A DNA stretch of 64,000 nucleotides from Alloascoidea africana. Its lineage: Eukaryota > Ascomycota > Alloascoideomycetes > Alloascoideales > Alloascoideaceae. The notes under the pieces were generated by a model that was not told where the DNA came from, made no database searches, and saw nothing but the letters and a program-made list of their open reading frames with translations. Positions 36,031-46,429 of the stretch are shown here, in pieces. Position numbers and translations under genes: made by a program. Positions within the stretch are counted from its first letter, which is position 1, and each line of letters begins with the position of its first letter. The DNA lies in the NCBI GenBank assembly GCA_030581615.1, contig JAKTTT010000016.1, positions 369,116 through 433,115 of the forward strand. Reading direction: 5' to 3'.

Positions 36031-36059
36031 CCTGCATACCGTGAGTTTTTGTATGCAGG
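36031..36059. repeat. Perfect 9-bp stem hairpin
   Basis: CCTGCATAC (36031-36039) and GTATGCAGG (36051-36059) form a perfect stem with an 11-nt loop ending in five T. It lies in ORF-free DNA. It could be a structured RNA element or a palindromic protein site. Confidence 0.6.
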
Positions 36060-37506
36060 CATCACAGTGAAGAGATGATCATCATTAAGTTTTTGTTAAC
36101 CCGAAATACAGCATTTACAATGCATTCATATAGATTCAACTGGGATCTAGAGGTTCATCATCTAGAAAAGAAAGGAACCAACGAAAAAAGGATGGTGCTA
36201 GTCCAAGCCGATCCCAAAATCTTTGTAATGAAAAATCACACACACGCATTCAATGGTATATACTGAGTTGAGAGTGAGACTGAGGCTGAGGTTGAGCGGG
36301 GCTGGAACCCATGTGTTTTCTAGTAGACCTATATTCATTCTACAAGACAAACTCTGAGAACTACTTTTAGATTCTAAGCGGGCTTCTTCTTTTTCTTTTG
36401 GGTGTTTAGTCATTGATATTGAGGATGATGATGATGATGATTCTATTTCCACTTGCATGGAAAACAGCATGTGTACATAATGATGATGCCTTACAGACAG
36501 GTCAAATCTTAGAGTGTGAAAAAAAAAATTCCAAGAATAGAACAGTAATAATATTTATGGAGAAAAAAAGGGTCAGATGGACTTGTGTAAAGTGGCTGAG
36601 GTAAATTTTTTGTTGTCAGTGCTTTATCTAGAACGGATGGATATCCGATGTGACTAAAGGATCCAAAAAAAAAAAAAGGGAGACAATGGATCCAAGAAAC
36701 AATTGGTATGTCTAAAGAATTGGGAATTTCCAAGAACACACTTACAATTCTGTTCTTGCCTTAGAAAAGAGTTTCGTTTTAAGGAATGTATATGCCATTG
36801 AAAGTATATTTAAGGTCAAGAACCATTTCGATTCTCTAAAAAGTTTTATATACCTGGTAACAAATATTTATGCTGAATGAATAAAATGCCAAAGTTTCCC
36901 ATCATCGGAAGAAAAGCAAAGGTAGTCAAAAAAAATATATAAAAAACATCCAAAAAACCAAAAATATAGAATGATGATGATAATGATGATGATGGGTTGA
37001 AGATTGATGGGGTTCATGAAAACCCAGATTCTAAAAGCAATGCAAAAAAGGACCGTGTGATTCATGCAGATGAGATGTGCCGTTAATAAGAGATGCCAAA
37101 AAAGAAAAAGAACAAAGTCTCAGAGGAGAGAGAGAAAAAAAAAAGGGAAAAGGATAGTCGAGGGGATGAAATAGCTCTTATAGCAAAGCATTGTATAGTA
37201 ATGGTAGTTATTGATAGGGATAACAAATTTGTTTTTTAAAAGAACAAGTATTTTAAAAAAGCCGGCCAAGTTTCCAATTTTTTTTTGAATAGAAAAAAGT
37301 AGGATCATTCAAGAATGTTAAAAAAGTAAAATGGTTTGAAAATGTGCAAGTGGTTGAGAAACAATTTGAATCCAGTGTGAGTAGAACACTCAACTGTAGA
37401 TGAAGAATCTAAAAGCGGAGAGACAAAAAAGAGCAAAAGTATAAACCAAAAAAGGAAATCTTGGGGGGGCTTTCCAGAAAAGAACAAAAGCTGGTTGGGT
37501 TGGGAA

Positions 37507-39897
37507 TTAAATCAGAATTGCAATCATTCCAACAAATCCAGCAAATAGAACGCCCACAGCGCTTGATTCACCGACTATTCCAATTTTTGCAGCGGCACCG
37601 GAAGCAGCAGCAACGGAAGGAGATTTGGAAGAGCCAAGCGATGCTTCAGAAGTGGCAACGGTCACCAAAGATGGAGATGACTCGACATCTTTCCCAATGG
37701 CCAATGCGGCGGCGCTGTCAATTGGGATTAGAGGAGACTCTTCAGCGGAGCTTTCACCGATGGACTCTGAAGATGAGATTGGAGTAGGCATGGGAATTGG
37801 AGGGACACTGGACCAATCAGATTGGCGCGAATGGGAGGTCGAGTTATAACCAGTGCTAGGACCAGGACCAGGCTCAGATGTGGTGTCTGAAGTAGGCTTT
37901 GGAGGCAGAGTAGATGTAATTGTGAGGGTTTCCGATTTCGTATAGATTGACTTTGTCAAAATGATACATTTTTCCGTTGGACATTCGGTAACAGTGACGA
38001 TTCCGGGCTTTGTCACGGTGATTGTCTTTGTGCCATGGACAATCTCCGTAGGATAAGGACAATACGTGGTGTACTCGGTAACCTCAGTTGTCACTGTTGT
38101 TGTATAAGTACGTGGGATAACCGTTGTGATGCATGTTGTGGTGTTGTAGTAAACAGTGGTCTTATTGTATCCAGTATGAGTATCAGTCTTGGTCAAGGTT
38201 TTAACATGGGACTCTGTGATTGTTGGATTCAAAGTGATTGTGTTTATCTTGGTTTGGGTCTCAGTGGTCTCAACGGTACATTTTTCAGGTGGACAATCGG
38301 TAACGGTAACTGTACCTGGTTTTGTAACCGTGATGGTCTTGGTTCCGTGGGTCAAAGTTGTGGGCTCAGGACAGTAAGTGGTATATTCTGTCACCTCAGT
38401 TTGATAAGTTTTGTAATAGGTGTAAGGGATGGTGACTGTGGTGACGAATACCTTGGGGATGGTCTTTGTATTTGTGATCACAAGTGAGACGGTGGAGGTG
38501 ATTGCCTTTGTGGTTTCAATCGTGCACTTTTCAGGAGGACATTCGGTCACGGTAACAATACCAGGCTTTGTAACGGTGATAGTCTTGGTACCATGTTTCA
38601 AAGTTGTGGGTTCAGGACAATAGGTGGTGTACTCGGTGACAACAGTTTCAAAGGTCTCATAAAAAGTTTCTTCAACAGTTGTGGTGAAACCCTTTGTCTT
38701 GGTCTTGGTCACAGTTTCTGTTACAGGCACAGTAACAGGAAGAGTGGTTGTGATTGTGCACTTTTCAGGAGGACATTCTGTGATTGTAACGGTACCAGGC
38801 TTCGTGACAGTGATTGTCTTTGTTCCATGTTTGAACGTTGTGGGCTCAGGACAATATGTTGTGTACTCGGTAACCTCTGTCACAAGGGTGGTGTAATAGG
38901 TACTTTCCACAGTGATGACCTCTGTAGGCTTTGTATGAGTTTTAGTCTTTGTCTCAGTCTTGGTGACGGGAACAGTTATGACATCGGTGGTTGTGATGAG
39001 ACACTTTTCAGTAGGACACTCTGTGATAGTCACTGTTCCAGCTTTGGTGACGGTGATGGTCTTGGTGCCATGTACAAAAGTGGTTGGTTCGGGACAGTAA
39101 GTGGTGTACTCTGTGACCTCAGTGGTATATGTGGTGGTTATAGTTGTGTACTCCGTAGTCTTTTCCGGAGGAGGCAACTTTGTGGTGGTGTTGTAGGATG
39201 GAGGAGGCAGCTCTGTGGTGGTGGTGGTGTTGTGGTAATGGGTTTTATCCTCCGTTTTGGTGTGAGTCTTGGTGTGAGTCTCCGTATCAGTATCAGTCTC
39301 GGTCACGGTTGTGAGAAGAGTGGTCTTGATGGTACACTTTTCAGTGGGGCATTGAGTGATGGTGACAGTTCCGGGCTTTGTGACGGTGATGGTCTTTGTG
39401 CCGTGGACGATGGTGGTGGGCTCTGGACAATAGGTGGTGTACTCAGTGACCTCTGTGTAGACGGTGGTGTAGTAAGTCTTGGTCTTGGGGTGAGGTGGCT
39501 TGGGATGTGGCTTGGGAGGCTTTGGAGGCTCTGTGGGCTTGGGCCTACAACACTTTTCTGTGATGGTGGTTGTCTTGGTCAAGGTGCAAGGGCACTGAGT
39601 GATGGTGACGAAGCCTGTGGAGGTGACAGTGATGGTTTTGTTGGCGCCAATGGGGATTTCTGTGGGGAACGGGCAGTATGTTGTGAACTCTGTGACTTCT
39701 TCCGTTACAACGGTGGTGTAAGTGGTCAATTCGCCCTCCGAGGCCGAGGACGAGGCCGATGGCGATGGCGAAGGCGAAGGCGATGGCGAAAGCGAAGAAG
39801 ATGGAGAGGTGGACGAGGATGTGACGTTTTTGAACCCTGCGTATGCGGACGTGGCCAGGAAGGCCGTGGCCAGAGATGCAATGTTGGTGAACCTCAT
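37507..39897 (-). CDS. SED1/CCW12-like GPI cell-wall glycoprotein with repeated TTYCPEPTT units
   Basis: Single exon, 796 aa. Signal peptide MRFTNIASLATAFLATSAYA, then a short Ser/Pro linker. Seven repeated modules follow, each with a Thr-rich strand, TEVTEYTTYCPEPTT or a variant, then GTKTITVTKPGTVTITxCP and EKC. The modules carry paired cysteines, as in Sed1, Ccw12 and related wall proteins. The first (TTYCPFPTE) and last (TTYCPYPTE) modules are the most divergent. A Pro/Lys/His-rich spacer (PKPPKPHPKPPHPK) separates modules 1 and 2. The tail is Ser-rich with a small-residue site and hydrophobic end (VGVLFAGFVGMIAILI), a GPI signal. Thr-rich modules should be heavily O-mannosylated. It is likely an abundant structural wall protein; an adhesin is the alternative. 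A TATA box lies ~80 bp upstream. Confidence 0.87.
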   Translation of the reverse strand: MRFTNIASLATAFLATSAYAGFKNVTSSSTSPSSSLSPSPSPSPSPSASSSASEGELTTYTTVVTEEVTEFTTYCPFPTEIPIGANKTITVTSTGFVTITQCPCTLTKTTTITEKCCRPKPTEPPKPPKPHPKPPHPKTKTYYTTVYTEVTEYTTYCPEPTTIVHGTKTITVTKPGTVTITQCPTEKCTIKTTLLTTVTETDTDTETHTKTHTKTEDKTHYHNTTTTTELPPPSYNTTTKLPPPEKTTEYTTITTTYTTEVTEYTTYCPEPTTFVHGTKTITVTKAGTVTITECPTEKCLITTTDVITVPVTKTETKTKTHTKPTEVITVESTYYTTLVTEVTEYTTYCPEPTTFKHGTKTITVTKPGTVTITECPPEKCTITTTLPVTVPVTETVTKTKTKGFTTTVEETFYETFETVVTEYTTYCPEPTTLKHGTKTITVTKPGIVTVTECPPEKCTIETTKAITSTVSLVITNTKTIPKVFVTTVTIPYTYYKTYQTEVTEYTTYCPEPTTLTHGTKTITVTKPGTVTVTDCPPEKCTVETTETQTKINTITLNPTITESHVKTLTKTDTHTGYNKTTVYYNTTTCITTVIPRTYTTTVTTEVTEYTTYCPYPTEIVHGTKTITVTKPGIVTVTECPTEKCIILTKSIYTKSETLTITSTLPPKPTSDTTSEPGPGPSTGYNSTSHSRQSDWSSVPPIPMPTPISSSESIGESSAEESPLIPIDSAAALAIGKDVESSPSLVTVATSEASLGSSKSPSVAAASGAAAKIGIVGESSAVGVLFAGFVGMIAILI

Positions 39898-39975
39898 GCC
39901 TGGGATCTGGAGTAGTGGGAACGAAGGGAGAAGGGAACGAGCGATGGAGTCCAGAGCAGAGCTGATCCGGCGGCC

Positions 39976-39981
39976 TTTATA
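39976..39981 (-). promoter_or_regulatory. TATA box of the SED1-like gene
   Basis: TATAAA on the minus strand about 80 bp upstream of the ATG at 39897, as expected for a highly expressed wall-protein gene. Confidence 0.5.
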
Positions 39982-40155
39982 GCATCGCGAGCCGGCCTAT
40001 TTTTAGGAGCCGCGATGGCGGAGGAGCGAGGGCTCGAATGAGACGATCCGCTATTAATAACCCCAGAATACATATACTGATTTACGTGAGATCACCCGAA
40101 TTACCACCACCAGCAGTCTATGTCTATTGAGCGGGCTGGCTTAGCTACGGTCTGT

Positions 40156-42339
40156 CTAATCGGCGAGCCCCAGCTCCGCCACAAAGGCCTCGTCGCTCGG
40201 CTCGCGCCCCAGCAGCGCCCGCAAGCTGTCCATGGCGTCTCGCGAGCCGCCCGGCGCCAGAATCGCGTTGCGGTACGCGATGCCAGGCCGTGGATCGAGA
40301 GGATTCTGGCGGAACAGCGAGTGGAAGATGTCTGCCGCGTACACCTGCGACCACAGGTACCCGTAGTACCCGGCGTCGTACCCGAACATGTGCCCGAACG
40401 ACGTGTACCCGCGCACCCCGGCCCCGGGACCGGGACCGGGCTTGGGACCCGCAGAAAACTCTGGCTCCCCCAGCAACCCGATCTGCGCGCGCAGGCCGGT
40501 CCACGCAGGGCCCAGCGCAGACTCCTGCAGGACTCCAGCTCCGCCCGCAGGAGCATGCAGCGCCATGTCGAACAGGCCGTAAAAGACCTGCCGCAGACTG
40601 AGCAGCGCCCCGTTCACGTGCTTCGTGCGCACGATCCGGCCCGCCAGAGCCTCGTCCATGGGGCGGCCCGTCAGAACGTGCCCGGACAGTTGCCGCAGCT
40701 CGGGCGCGGACCAGGTCCAGTACTCGAGAAGCTGCGACGGGCACTCGACAAAGTCGCGGGCCACGGCCGTCCCGTGGAAGCGCGCGTGGCGGGCGCGCGA
40801 GACGAGGTTGTGGATGCCGTGGCCCAGCTCGTGGAACAGCGTCGAGACCTCTGCGTGCTTCAGCAGCGACGGCATCGTGGGCGTCGGCCGGGTGAAGTTG
40901 CACACCAGCGCCGTGACCGGGTGCACGCGCCCGGGCCCGGCGCCGTGGCCCTTGTACAGCGTAAAGTTCGCGGCGTGCGCGTACTTGCCGACCCGCGGGT
41001 GCAGGTCCAGGTACAGCCACCCCAGGAATCCCATCTCGTCTTCCTCCTTCTGCCAGACCGCAAACTGCTTCACGTCTTCCTGCCACACAGACCGCTGTTC
41101 CGCAGTCGCTTCCTCGAACCGTAGCTCGAATATCCTCTCAAAGAGCCCGAACATCTTCTGGATCGTCGCCGCAAGTTGGAAGTACTCCTCTACCTTCCTC
41201 GAGCTCACCTGGTACTCCTGCTCCAATAGCATGTTGTTGTAGTACGAAAAATCCCAAATGTAGAAATCTTCCTCGGGCTCCAGTCCTCGCTCTTTCAACG
41301 TACGGTTTTTCAACTCGAGCAACCTCTCCTTCTCCTTCAAAGCCCCAGGAGTAAGTTTCTCCCTCAACCCATTCAAAAACTTGAAAACCACTTCCGAATT
41401 CTTCGCCATCTTGAGCTCCAACTTGTAGTCCGCATGATTCGCATACCCGCAAAGCTTTGCTGCCTCATCTCGTAACTTCACTGCTTCCGCCAACAATGCC
41501 GCGTTCTTCCCGACTTTATTCTCATTCGCAATAAAAGCTCGCTTTCTTACCTCCCCATCATGCACATACTTCATCACAGGAAGAATCTCGGGATACTTGA
41601 ACGTGACTTTCCGTTTTTGCTCTCCTGGTGCCACTTCCACAACCTCTAATAATGAAAGCTGCGTTTTCGATAAACCTTCCAATTCCTCTTCAGCAAACAA
41701 AATATGATCGGTTTGTTCCGCAAGGTTTCGATTAAACTCAATATCAATCTGACTAACCTTTGAACGGATCTCCTTAACTCGGGCCAAAATTTGGGGGGGA
41801 AGATCAAGTCCATTTCGATGGTAGTCCAATTCAACCTTCTCCGCAAATCGTCTATCCTCAGAATCCAACCCTTCCTCTTGATCCAATTTCTCAAACGCCC
41901 GTCGTACAACCCGATAAACATCCTCTCTGGTTGTACTCTCGATCAAATACTTGCTAATCAACTCTGTCGCCGAGTTCGATGCATCCCTAATCTCTTTATT
42001 ATCACTAACGCTCTTGTAAAAACTCATATGGTTTAAAATCCCCGAAATGTTGTTTTCCTTTTCCGCCAATCTCCCGAAAACATTGTTGAAATTCGGATCC
42101 TTCACCCGTGCAATCTCATTCAATAACTCCCGATCTCGTGCAAGAACCTTTTGTGTGATTTGTTCAATTTCCTCCGCGGTATGTGTCCATCGCGGAGCCG
42201 CCTGAGGGGGGATAAGTGTATCAGTACTAATATTCATTTTAGTAATCGATCGTCCTATTCTACTCGTTGAAAGTGGTAAAAATCTTGAATTTAAACTTGA
42301 TCCAGTGAGTTGTCTACACAAACACAAACCAAATCTCAT
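40156..42339 (-). CDS. PRD1: M3-family zinc metallopeptidase, PRD1 (saccharolysin)-like
   Basis: Single exon, 727 aa from ATG 42339. The frame continues 24 nt upstream only through a GTG. The zinc motif HELGH sits at residues 503-507 within FHELGHGIHNL, and the third ligand region is DFVECPSQLLEYW, the thimet oligopeptidase signature. The family cleaves short peptides, typically 6-20 residues, in cytosol and mitochondria. The first ~35 residues (MRFGLCLCRQL...TSRIGRSITK) are Arg/Ser-rich without acidic residues, like a mitochondrial presequence. A second ATG (MNISTDTLIPPQ) would give a cytosolic form. Base composition is split: the 5' half is ordinary, but from ~41150 to the stop it is very GC-rich (see findings), which creates long spurious ORFs in other frames. 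The frame and motifs remain intact across the change. Confidence 0.9.
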   Translation of the reverse strand: MRFGLCLCRQLTGSSLNSRFLPLSTSRIGRSITKMNISTDTLIPPQAAPRWTHTAEEIEQITQKVLARDRELLNEIARVKDPNFNNVFGRLAEKENNISGILNHMSFYKSVSDNKEIRDASNSATELISKYLIESTTREDVYRVVRRAFEKLDQEEGLDSEDRRFAEKVELDYHRNGLDLPPQILARVKEIRSKVSQIDIEFNRNLAEQTDHILFAEEELEGLSKTQLSLLEVVEVAPGEQKRKVTFKYPEILPVMKYVHDGEVRKRAFIANENKVGKNAALLAEAVKLRDEAAKLCGYANHADYKLELKMAKNSEVVFKFLNGLREKLTPGALKEKERLLELKNRTLKERGLEPEEDFYIWDFSYYNNMLLEQEYQVSSRKVEEYFQLAATIQKMFGLFERIFELRFEEATAEQRSVWQEDVKQFAVWQKEEDEMGFLGWLYLDLHPRVGKYAHAANFTLYKGHGAGPGRVHPVTALVCNFTRPTPTMPSLLKHAEVSTLFHELGHGIHNLVSRARHARFHGTAVARDFVECPSQLLEYWTWSAPELRQLSGHVLTGRPMDEALAGRIVRTKHVNGALLSLRQVFYGLFDMALHAPAGGAGVLQESALGPAWTGLRAQIGLLGEPEFSAGPKPGPGPGAGVRGYTSFGHMFGYDAGYYGYLWSQVYAADIFHSLFRQNPLDPRPGIAYRNAILAPGGSRDAMDSLRALLGREPSDEAFVAELGLAD

Positions 42340-45249
42340 AGAAAAAATCTTGAATATAAACACACAGAAAAGTGTTTCGTGGTTGTTATCATCATGTCAC
42401 GTGGTGTAGAAAAACATAACATAATGGTTTAATGGAACGTAGACTACTGATAAACTAAACAAATAACTACAAGTGTGGTATTAATATTGTATAGAAGTTC
42501 TTTTTAAAGCAAAAGGAATGTATTTGTTGGAGACAAGACAATAGATACGAAGGTGTGTATCTGGTTATAAGAGCGGGTCCCTAAAACCAGGTCACTAGGA
42601 AGATGAGAGTATCGGGGCCCCCAAAAATGTCCCCACCACCAGGGCACCGATCATACACAAACTGACCCGTTTCGTTTCAATTGCGCCTTTCACTTTCAAA
42701 TCCATAAAAAGAATGAATGTTATTAGAAAGAATCTGTAAGAGTAATATCAAATATGCGGTAGAACTTTCCAACCTCCTCTTTTTTTTTTCGTTTGTTGCT
42801 CATACCAAGATCCAGAATTAAATTCTGCGGTTTATGATTATTTTTTGACACATAATCCTATTTTTCTTTTTATGAGTTAAAAAAGAACTACCTCTCCACC
42901 ACCCCAAATAAAAATGACTTTCTGAGATGATGATTATATGCATTGAGGCAAAGCCTATGAATGCTGATTTTAGACCATTCATTCAGGTAAAATTGATAAT
43001 TCATAAAAAAAAAAGTGTTTAAAGTTTTTCCATTTTTTCTTCATCATTCAAATTTCTATTTTCATAACTTACACACACAGGGCAAAAATTCTGGACATAT
43101 AGTATTATACGAGTATTATGCAGGCATGCATTAATGTCTCGGTATTTTGAATTTTGAAATTTGGTTTTTTTTTTACATAACTTCCTTAAACAGTATAAAC
43201 TTGTAATACAGGACAGTTCCAAAAAAATACCACCAAAAAAAAAAAAAAAGAAACGCGTAGATCTTAAGTTTGCCAGATTTGCCGTTACACTGAATTAACC
43301 AAAAAAAAAAAAAGGACCATGTGCGTTGTATTGCCCCCTGTTGTTGTTCAAGTCATCAATCATCGCCAACCGGGTAAACCTTAGTTCACTATCAGTCTGT
43401 CATTAGAAAGAGGGTGTGATAAACTTGTCATTGTGCCCTCCTTCATACATAAATTTTACCTACGCTTAGACACTAACAAAAAGAAAGAAAAAAAGTACCA
43501 GCCATCTTGATTCAGTCTTGTTTTCTTTTTGTGCTCAGTATCACGTAGCTGTGAAACTTAAACAAATGTCTACTTTACCCAAGTTCAACGTTGTTGAAAT
43601 CCCCACATCCAAAGATGGTTCTATTTCTGTATCTCACTATAATTTTACAAATTTTTCCAGATTTTTATATCAAAACTTTGTACCCAGTACTTTTGATCAG
43701 AAATGTTTAAGCTTTTTTGCGTCTTTGTGTGTTTGGGGAAATGACCCATACAACCAAAAAAATCAAAAATACGTTATCGCTATAAATAACTGCAACTCAT
43801 ATATCCCAAAGAATTCAAACTAGAGTCGAAAAAAAGGAACTGTTTCTCGAAAGTTTGTAACTCTTCCATATTATACTCCCCAACATGTTGTCAATAGTCG
43901 TCTGGTTCTTGATAAGCATATGATTAAAGAAACCTAGATTCCTTAGCTTGGTATGCAGTTGGTATTAACGTGCCCCCCTTGATATTATGGTAAATGACCA
44001 ACTAGAATCTCAACATTTTGATTCATTAAACTCTCTGCACTATGCTTTTAACTTCTGGGAATAATCTATCATTAGAACACATTGTAGTACTACGAAAAAA
44101 AACTGATCATTCATTTCCCAGTTATCAATGATTCAATGATTAATATCCCAAATTTAGACTCCTATCTGAAACATACTGCAATGTGTAATTCATTCTACAT
44201 TATGCATTTATTTCACATGTCTTAGAATAGTTGAAAGATCTCATTGTAAATGTATCATTCTATATTTAAGGAAAATGCCGTTCTTGGTGGGAGGTTGGTT
44301 AGTTTGTGACATATTCGTACATTTTCGATTTTTGCAGTTTCTTCTGCGAGTTTAGAGAATAATCTTTCAAAGTCATAAAAGCCATTCAACATATTGTAAA
44401 ACATACAGCATACAGTTTTTCTGCAATATCTACGAAAGTATGCCTATTACTTAGATGAGTTAACCTCACAATCATGCTTGGGGATAATGTTCAGATTTGT
44501 ATCCTCATAATGCCTAAAAAAATTTTTATTTTGAAACAAATGCTTCGTGGTCTTTTTTTTAGCTTCTGACCATTTCAACATAAATCATTATTCTGCTTAG
44601 GGGTTTAATGTTAGGAGTTGACATTTGAACTACAACTAGAATGGGAACTAAATTTTGAGCAAAGTTTTTGAAAAACTCAGCTATAAAGAAAATCTTAGAA
44701 CTATGGGTTTACTACAAACTGCATAAAGGTGTAATTGAGTACGGTCAGGGGGGAACATTTTCCACCGCCATTGTGAGACTAGTTGACTGAATAGAACGAA
44801 GCTTTGCTAATTTATCCTTTACTGGACCCCTCACTTGTGTAATCGATGAGTTCACCTGCCTGATCAAATGGTTGAGGTTATCGATGGTAATCAACAATTC
44901 CTTGTTTATGATTAAAGGTTGATGACATGCCTTGTCTTGTTTGTTAATTAATGAATTGAGAAGTGAACGAAGGAAAAAATGACATGATATCCTCCAGATA
45001 GTAAAGTTCCAATGGGAGCTTGTGTATCCCTCCAACCTGTGTATGGATGGCACCTCAGAATCAAGTTAGACATATTCAGATACGATTCCGTTATTTAGTT
45101 TGATAGATAAACAGAAGGATACTCGGGAGAGAGAACGGGTTATATGTGTGGGCAAATTTGATGCATTCATTGAAGGCACAACTCTCAATAGAAACGGCTG
45201 TTGTAAGACCACTTCCCACATTGTTGAAGAATGATACACACAATTGGTC
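42340..45249. other. ORF-poor region upstream of PRD1
   Basis: No recognisable gene. It has A-rich and T-rich tracts, including poly-A runs near 43230-43310, and a CACGTG E-box near 42397 upstream of PRD1. Short ORFs such as 43518-43823 (with an inner MSTLPKFNVVEIPTSKDG start) and 44745-45053 minus have no family I recognise. Confidence 0.5.
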
Positions 45250-46206
45250 TTCAAAAATGACAGGCTACAAGAAAAGTCGCCTCTAAATTAAATGTAGCAT
45301 GGTGGACAGTGTCTAAAACTTGGTGGAAATCAGTTTTGGGGATTCAAAAACAGAAGGCGGGGATGACTTTCCTCCATGGAACCGCAATTCACGACGAGAC
45401 TCTTTACATCTCTACACAAAGCTAAACAAAAGAAAATGTTTTTTTCAATATGATGAATAGGCATATCTCTTTCAAACCAGTTAAAAAAGGGTTTAAGCGC
45501 TAGAGCGTTAAGGCTGTTGGAAAGCTCAAAAGACCTGCGTTGAAAAAGGCTCATCGTAGGGTCAGATTAGCCTTAGCACTCCTTGCCAAACCCGGAATCA
45601 AGACGGCTGGAAACAAGTTAATTGATCAGAACAAATCAAGATAAATAAATTAGAGTTGAAAGAAATTAATTGTTTTGGAAAAGGATTTGAGAACAACTGA
45701 CTGAAAAACCTGTCCAAGGAACGGTGAACTATGACTTGCTCTTTTTGTAATGACATGGGCAGCCACGCTTTGAAACTTTGTTGGAATCTATCACCAGACT
45801 CCAAGAAAATAGGACAGCTCATTAAATGTCAGGTTTTTGGAACAAAAGCTTTTCGGTTCATTAGTGAAAGAAAATGAAAACAAGTAGGAAATTTAATGGG
45901 CAGCAAGACTACAATCCAAACCGTATATCCATCATCAAGGCTAGGAAATGACATAAAATTTATCATATCGAGGTTTTAACCATGACTACTCAAACCCACA
46001 ATTTAAATCCAATTAAGAGCCTTTGGCAACATTTGAGAACGGATTTTGGAGATTATTCAAAGCTTGCAGTTAGTATTGTCAAACTTTAAAGAAGAATTGA
46101 AGACGTTTGGACAAACATTTCAGCTTCTACTCATCTAAATCTGCCAAATATCATGTCAGAAAGGATTGAAGCTTTTTTTCAAGTGAAAGTGAGCTCTAAA
46201 AAGTAG
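45250..46206 (+). pseudogene. Fossil Tc1/mariner-type transposase
   Basis: A decayed coding region read in several frames. Recognisable blocks in order: KRPALKKAHRRVRLALALL (~45522-45578), a degenerate middle, then QQDYNPNRISIIKARK at 45901-45948, IEVLTM and THNLNPIKSLWQHLR near 45994-46038. These match the Tc1 blocks QQDN..H, I.VL.WP and SPDLNPIE.LW. The second catalytic D is present. The final acidic residue is replaced by K, and a TGA lies between them. The D-to-K spacing is 35 residues, close to the DD34E type. A frame change separates the N-terminal and C-terminal blocks. The left boundary is approximate and I did not find terminal repeats. It is clearly non-functional. Confidence 0.75.
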
Positions 46207-46429
46207 TGGAAACTATAATATATAGCTATTCATGTTATGTATTTTAACCGGCAACGATTCATATATTTATTATATTATCCTCTCAGTTAGCACACATTGC
46301 TTGGAGCTTAATAACTCCAGCCATGTTCTAAACCAAGCTCGCCAACCATTTCAACCTAGGAAAAAGTAATTGTATAACTAAAAAAATGAAATGGTGGTGG
46401 CTGTTCAAAAAGTCAAACAAATAATCATT

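Larger units (their letters stand above)
30813..37506. other. 6.7-kb ORF-poor region between the two cell-wall genes
   Basis: No conserved ORF longer than ~110 codons on either strand. AT-rich with many A/T tracts, an (AATC)5 microsatellite at 34340-34359, GAT-repeat patches near 36424 and 36970, and inverted repeats at 35416-35445 and 36031-36059. No tRNA (no B-box match) or recognised snRNA was found. Since both flanking genes are on the minus strand, this is the upstream region of the pseudo-aspartyl-protease gene and the downstream region of the SED1-like gene. A long regulatory region, ncRNA genes, an origin or a centromere are all possible; sequence alone does not decide. Confidence 0.6.

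Noticed and set aside
38035-39982. Plus-strand ORFs of up to 440 aa opposite the SED1-like gene
   Set aside because: Antisense of a Thr/Pro/Val repeat region; Cys/Gly/Leu-rich translations with no start context or domain, so shadows.
40120-41242. Several long ORFs on both strands (up to 334 aa) within the GC-rich part of PRD1
   Set aside because: They are Arg/Pro/Ala-rich shadows of the PRD1 frame, caused by rarity of stop codons in GC-rich DNA; the PRD1 frame carries the conserved motifs.
44745-45822. Series of minus-strand ORFs (60-102 aa) that could be pieces of one gene
   Set aside because: No recognisable family in any piece, and the right part overlaps the plus-strand Tc1 fossil, which explains that DNA better.
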